NCBI RefSeq assembly: GCF_037975245.1 | Contig: NC_092568.1 | Location: 25,093,501-25,157,500, forward strand | Direction of reading: 5' to 3' | Source of the DNA: Apostichopus japonicus | Taxonomy: Eukaryota; Echinodermata; Holothuroidea; Aspidochirotida; Stichopodidae | Length of the DNA stretch: 64,000 bases | Part shown: one piece after another, positions 27,401-33,400 of the stretch | Position numbering within the stretch: the stretch's first letter is position 1 | Layout of the letters: each line of letters opens with the position of its first letter | Made by a program: the position numbers and the translations under genes | Notes under the pieces: model-generated | The model's database searches: none | What the model saw: the letters and a program-made list of their open reading frames with translations, nothing else | What the model was told of the DNA's origin: nothing

Positions 27401-30400
27401 CTTATTCCATGTATTAGTTGAGAGATGTTTTCCAAGCGAGGAGAAAGTTATGATCCACCCATTAATTTCATAGATTTCATTTCTTCAAACTTATCTTTTA
27501 TGTTAAGGTCTCCATTCGGGCTGTTCACATCCGTCCAGATGCAGCTGTGCCCACCCAAGAGTGTTGCCTGAGGGTTTCCTTACAACCTATGAGGTTTAAT
27601 ATAGACCAGGTGACTAATGTTAAACATTGAATGCATTTACAACATACCATCATGTTGCTCACAGCAGAATTTGGTTGGGGATAGAGGTTTATCCATTACT
27701 CTTATTCAGTTTTCAGTAATTGCTAATGTTTAGTTACAGCTAGTTCCCAAAATACAAAATTTGCTGCCAATGGTGTTTACTTTTGGCTTTTTCTGATTTC
27801 TTTTTGATATTTCCAAAAGAATTGTTGTGTATTTCTGTGTAAGAGATCAACTTGATATATTCAAGGTTGTACTCCAAACAGAACTATTTAAAGGCTTGTT
27901 TGTTATGCAGTGCAAGTTCAGGGTGAGTGTGGTTTCCTAATTGGGCTTATACATATTCTAGTCTTTGATTGACAACATCGATATTGCAAGAAATATGGAT
28001 AGAATTAGTGTCAAGTATACTTGCCTCTTGAATACTAAAAAAAACTTTGGCCAAGGATGTGACTTGCTTGATTCTGAAGTTAAGGCTGTTATTAAACATT
28101 ATTAATGTAAAGTGCCTCAGGAAGGTTTAATTTCATTTAAATTTAGACAAAACTAATCTAATCTCCTTCAAAAGCAAAACCAATTCCCTGAATGAGTGTC
28201 TTGCCTTTGAACCATTTTAATCCTGTTTGTAGTTTAGTGATCCTGTTATAATCATGCTGTTAATGTCTGTTTACTTTATAAGGCCAATCTGAGTGATGCA
28301 TTGGGTTTGATTGTTTATCTTGCTTTCCTTTCTTTGTTGGTGTGTAGGATGCTCTTTTCTTCGTGTTGGATTTCTTTAAGGAGATCTATGGATTGCAGAT
28401 AGAAGGACCAACAGGTAAGGATATACCCAAAAAGAGGATATACACAACAAGAGGATATATGCATAACAAGGGGATACACACCACATGAGGATATAAAAGA
28501 GATATGCAACAAGGGGATATATGCAACAAGGGGATATATGCAACAAGGGGATATATATCATAACAGGATAAACAACCCAAAATAGTCAAACAGTTACAAT
28601 AGATTGTGGAAAAATCCAATGTAAAGAATAAAGGAAAGAAGGAAGGGGGCAATTTTTTTCCCAAATATTCCACTATATTTAGGAAAATGTTCACCTGGAA
28701 TATGTGCCAGGAAGCCACCATAAATATGTCTAGCAATGTCAGCTCACAAAAGTTACAGAAATAATAGATGTAGATCACATCTGACATGAATTCATATTTT
28801 AAGATAGATAGCTACTTACATACTCTACCTGTCCTGTACGTCAAGAAACAACATCCCTAATGAATTTACCTTGTGTCAAATATGTTTTGTTTCATGAATA
28901 AGACATTGGGTACTATTAAACAGACAAATTAAGATGAAACTCTGATTTTGAAAACTATACTGAAATTATTCTGCTTGCTAACAGAGATCAGTTTTCTATT
29001 CTCATTTTGTAGACAACTACCCTCCATCCTCAGCGGGTGGTGTCACCCCTCCCTCAGTTACCTCTGTCCCCATACAGGTGCCGGGGTCATCAACTTCACC
29101 GTTGAAAAGACCTGTTGATAACTACCATTCACTCGATAGCAAAGAACCAAGTTCATTGTCTCCAGTACGAAAGCCCATACACAAGGAGGGGGCGCTAGCA
29201 CCAATATTCTTTAGGTGAGTCTCATAAAACTAAGGACACCAAAATTGAACTCTTGACATAAATATGTTTTATGAATATATTCAAAATTAAGAGAAAAGTT
29301 CAGAATTACTTTATTTTGTCAATTTGTAGATCGGATAATTTTAGTGACTTATTGTTTTCCGTGAAAGAATGAAGTCATTTCAAATGACGGGGTGCTGGTT
29401 GAAATTATTGGTAGGCAGGCCCTAGTAATGGAACATGACAACCGTTTCTAGGTTCATTATTTTGTGCAATGAAGCTGTACTATTCTCATGTCTTGCCAGG
29501 TCTTTTGTACACTGAATCTATACTATTCTTATGTCTTGCCAAGTATTTTGTACACTGAATCTATAATATTCTCATGTCTTGCCAGGTCTTTTGTGCACTG
29601 AATCTGTACTATTCTCATTATCTTGCCAGGTCTTTTGTCTTTTCTCCGGATGTTCCTGTCAAGTTAGACTATGAGGGGAAAAGACTCCAAATGGAACAGG
29701 TAATTAATTCTCTTGTCTTTGTTATACAGATTCTTGTGAGTTTGTGATGTACTTTCTGATATATCTGGTATGTGTTAAAGGAAGACACAGGACAAGATAT
29801 GAAGCAGACACACACACCATCATTTGGATAGATTGTGTTATTAGTCACCTTTCACCTTGGAATGCTACTTTACTCAAAGCAGAAATGGCTCAAGTCTTTG
29901 GAAAAGTTTTTGTAGGTACCAAACAGTGCTATTGCTACCAAGACACCTCCACAGTATAAATGCTATATTTATCAGCCAATCAGGTGAAGATATTCAGGGT
30001 ATGGACAGTCATTTCTGTCTGACTGTACCAGTCACTCAGCATGTTAGCTCACAATCTTTTTCTTTTTGTATGAATATTCACTATCATCAACATGAGTGTG
30101 TTGTATGATTATTTTATCAAGAACCTAACCTACCTGACTAAACTGACTGTCAGTATGTATTTGAATATCTGATGACTGAGATACCCTCTTTAAATAAATT
30201 AAAAGAGTGACTTTAGGAGTGTTAGCTCAGTGGATAACGCCAGTGCCTTTCCATCATAAGATCCTGAGTTTGAGTCACTCCCAGATTAATGTATGTCGTC
30301 CAGTTGCAGAGTTGTTGACAATTCATAATCATTGACGTTAAATATGAATCTAAGAGACTGACTTCTGTCAGCTTGCGGCTTTGATAAGCCAATGATGGCT

Positions 30401-33400
30401 TCTTCGCGAGTTCCTGCTTGCAGGAGGATCTAAAATACATACATGCATACATACTTACAAAATCTGTATTTAGCTTTAAAGCAAGATCATTTAGGTAGGG
30501 TTTCAATTGAACTGATAAACTGATCAGGTGCACCTCATAGGCCCTGTGTATTCTCTCTTCCATACCTTAGCACTTCTCCTGGTGTATATATGCATGTTAG
30601 AAATCTATATGTCTTTGTTCTTGTCCTCCTCATCCTCCTTTATATGTAAAATTAATTAATTTCTCCAATCATATTTCCCAGTAGAATTCAAAGTGAATTA
30701 GAAATTTGTTTGTTCCAGATTCTTTTTAAAATGGACATGAACAAGACTATATCAGTAGTATCACAACATCATAAAAAGTCTCTCCACTGTGTCAGGTGAC
30801 CAACTGTTAATTTTTCTACAACAGCAGCAAAGTTAATATTTACATCTCTCCATATTCAAACACAGTCATATTCTCTTTTGATATTTCATAGGGAACATTT
30901 GTAGGTATCTTGGCTGGCCTTGGTCAACTAAATAAATCAGAATTTTCTCTCAGGAGACTTCATAACAGACAAGGGTAAGTGTAACACAAAAGTAAAACTG
31001 CAAGTTTTGTCAATTTCTCTATATCCCTCTTACCCCAATTCTGAAGCACAAAAGGCAGAATTTTTGAATTATTTTACTTCCTTTTCATGTTGTGAACATT
31101 TGAGTTGTAACCTCCATCGATTTACGAGACTTTGTCTGGAAAATAAATATACTTTTGTACGGACATAAAGAAAAGTAAGCTAAATAGCTCATGTGCAATG
31201 TTCTTTCTCCTTATATTCCTTATCCCATTCCCATGTATATTACATTGTGCACATTGGTTTAGTGACATCTTAAGTACATGGAGTAGTGTTCATTTGTGAA
31301 ACTCACACTTACCCCTTCCCGTTCTCCTTTCAAACTCTGTATAAAGTCTCTTTTTAATCTTCCCCGAGGTGATTTCTTTATTCAGATATGATTTGTAAAG
31401 AGAGGATTTTTTATTTATTGATAGTTGTCAAGTAATGTCAGAGTTGATGGTTTCTTCCTAGATGGTTAATTCTTGTATTTTCATAAATATCTTGCAGGTC
31501 ATTAGGTGTTGATAAACTTCTGCAGCTCCCTAGATCCTTAATTCTTGTATTTTTATATATATCTTGCAGGTTATTAGGTGTTGATAAACTCTGCAGTTCC
31601 CTACATTGTTAATTCTTGTATTTTCATATATATCTTGCAGGTTATTAGGTGTTGATAAACTTCTGCAGTTTGCAATCAATGAGTGGATGACTGATATACA
31701 GAGGAACCAGTTCTCCAGTATTCTTGGTGGTGTTGGACCAATGCACTCTTTTGTGGAATTTTGTAAGTATTATTACCCTAAAAATCAGAAGAGGGTTTGT
31801 GATAATCTTGTGAGGAACTTACGGCCAATCGCCTAATGTAGACATATTTTCCACAAGTAAGATTTGTTCTGCAAGTTTTGGCATAGCCAAACAAGGACCA
31901 AAATGTACACTCCTGACTTGGTCGCCAGCTGGATCCCTAGATTATGATATCTATGGACCAGATGAAAAAAATTGAGAATCCTCCCCTTGTCCCCCCCCCC
32001 AAAAAAAAGAATAATATACATATAATAATAATAATGCAACACACCAAGAACCTACTTGACTACAGACAAATGCAAGATAAATAGGAGTAGTGCCAGTTTT
32101 AAAGTAGGCAATGCAACTGGTTGAAGTGCACTCAAAGAGATACATGTATTCTAAACATTATCAGTGGATTCACCACACAGACTATGAAATACAGACATGC
32201 ACTCTGCTTTAGCTTGGCAATCTTGGTATAGCCTCAACTACATGGTATAGCCCAATGATGTTCCTTATTCTGTCTTTGTATTACCAAGAAATGGTAGCAT
32301 CCCTTTTTCTTCTTCTTGACGTTAATGGTCAACTGGGGCTAATCCACGTCTGTGGGCACTGACCAATCCTGTTGGAGGATCTGACTTGCTTTGCTCTAGT
32401 TAATACTGTTTTGATGCCCATTTTGCTGTATATAATTCATTTAGCATATAAACCGCTTGTATTTGAGAGTTTATTTGAAACGTCATTTGAAAATTGTGAA
32501 ATTAAAACATGGATGGGATTTGTACCCATGTCATTCCTTTCATTTCCTTCCTTCTGTATGCTAGGTTTTGTGATTCTGCATGTTACCACATCAAATTGCT
32601 GATGAGACTTTGTACTAAACTTTGTAATTTTCCCAAATTAACATTCACATGTTTTTCTCACTCTCTCTCTTTCTCATTGATAGTTGCTGGATTATTTGAT
32701 ATCATTCGACTTCCTGTTGAACAGTACCAGAGAGACGGCCGAATCATTCGAGGATTCCAGAGAGGGGCCAACTCATTGGGTACATCCACGACCATGGCAG
32801 CAGTGGAACTGACCAATAGAATGGTCAGAATGTTACAGGTAACATATACTGTTAAAAAGTATTTAACATGAAGGAATTATATGTAATATATGTAATATAT
32901 ATGCAATATATATGTAATATATATATGTGTGGTAAGAATGTTACAGGTAACATTTACTGTTAAAAAGTATTTAATATAAAAAAGTTATGTGTACTATATA
33001 TGAAATTTATATGTAATATATATAATATATGTATGTAGGTAATATAGTGTAAAGCAGAATGCATTAGAAATATCAATCATAAAAAAGAGCTTATAATAAG
33101 GAATCTATGTGCAGAAAACTTACTGGGAAGAAAGGGATTTTTTTTTAGCAGAATTGGAATATTTGCTGAACATAGTCAAACTTACTCAAATAGAGGAAAT
33201 GGATATTGGGGATACAAGGGAAGTGGGTTATTCTAGAGGAGTGGGTGCTTGGCTTTGGAAGAAGATGAAGGATCATATGACTGTCACACACTATTGTATT
33301 TTTAAAAAATATTGAAGGAATTTATAAAGGTGGAAAGAATACAAGTGATGTCATCGATGACATCATCAATGACAAGTTACCATAGTTTGTTTCATTATCC

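Noticed and set aside
30216-30290. A tRNA gene
   Set aside because: Box A and B-like segments are present, but box B is degenerate and the sequence continues into a SINE body that is shared with a second copy.
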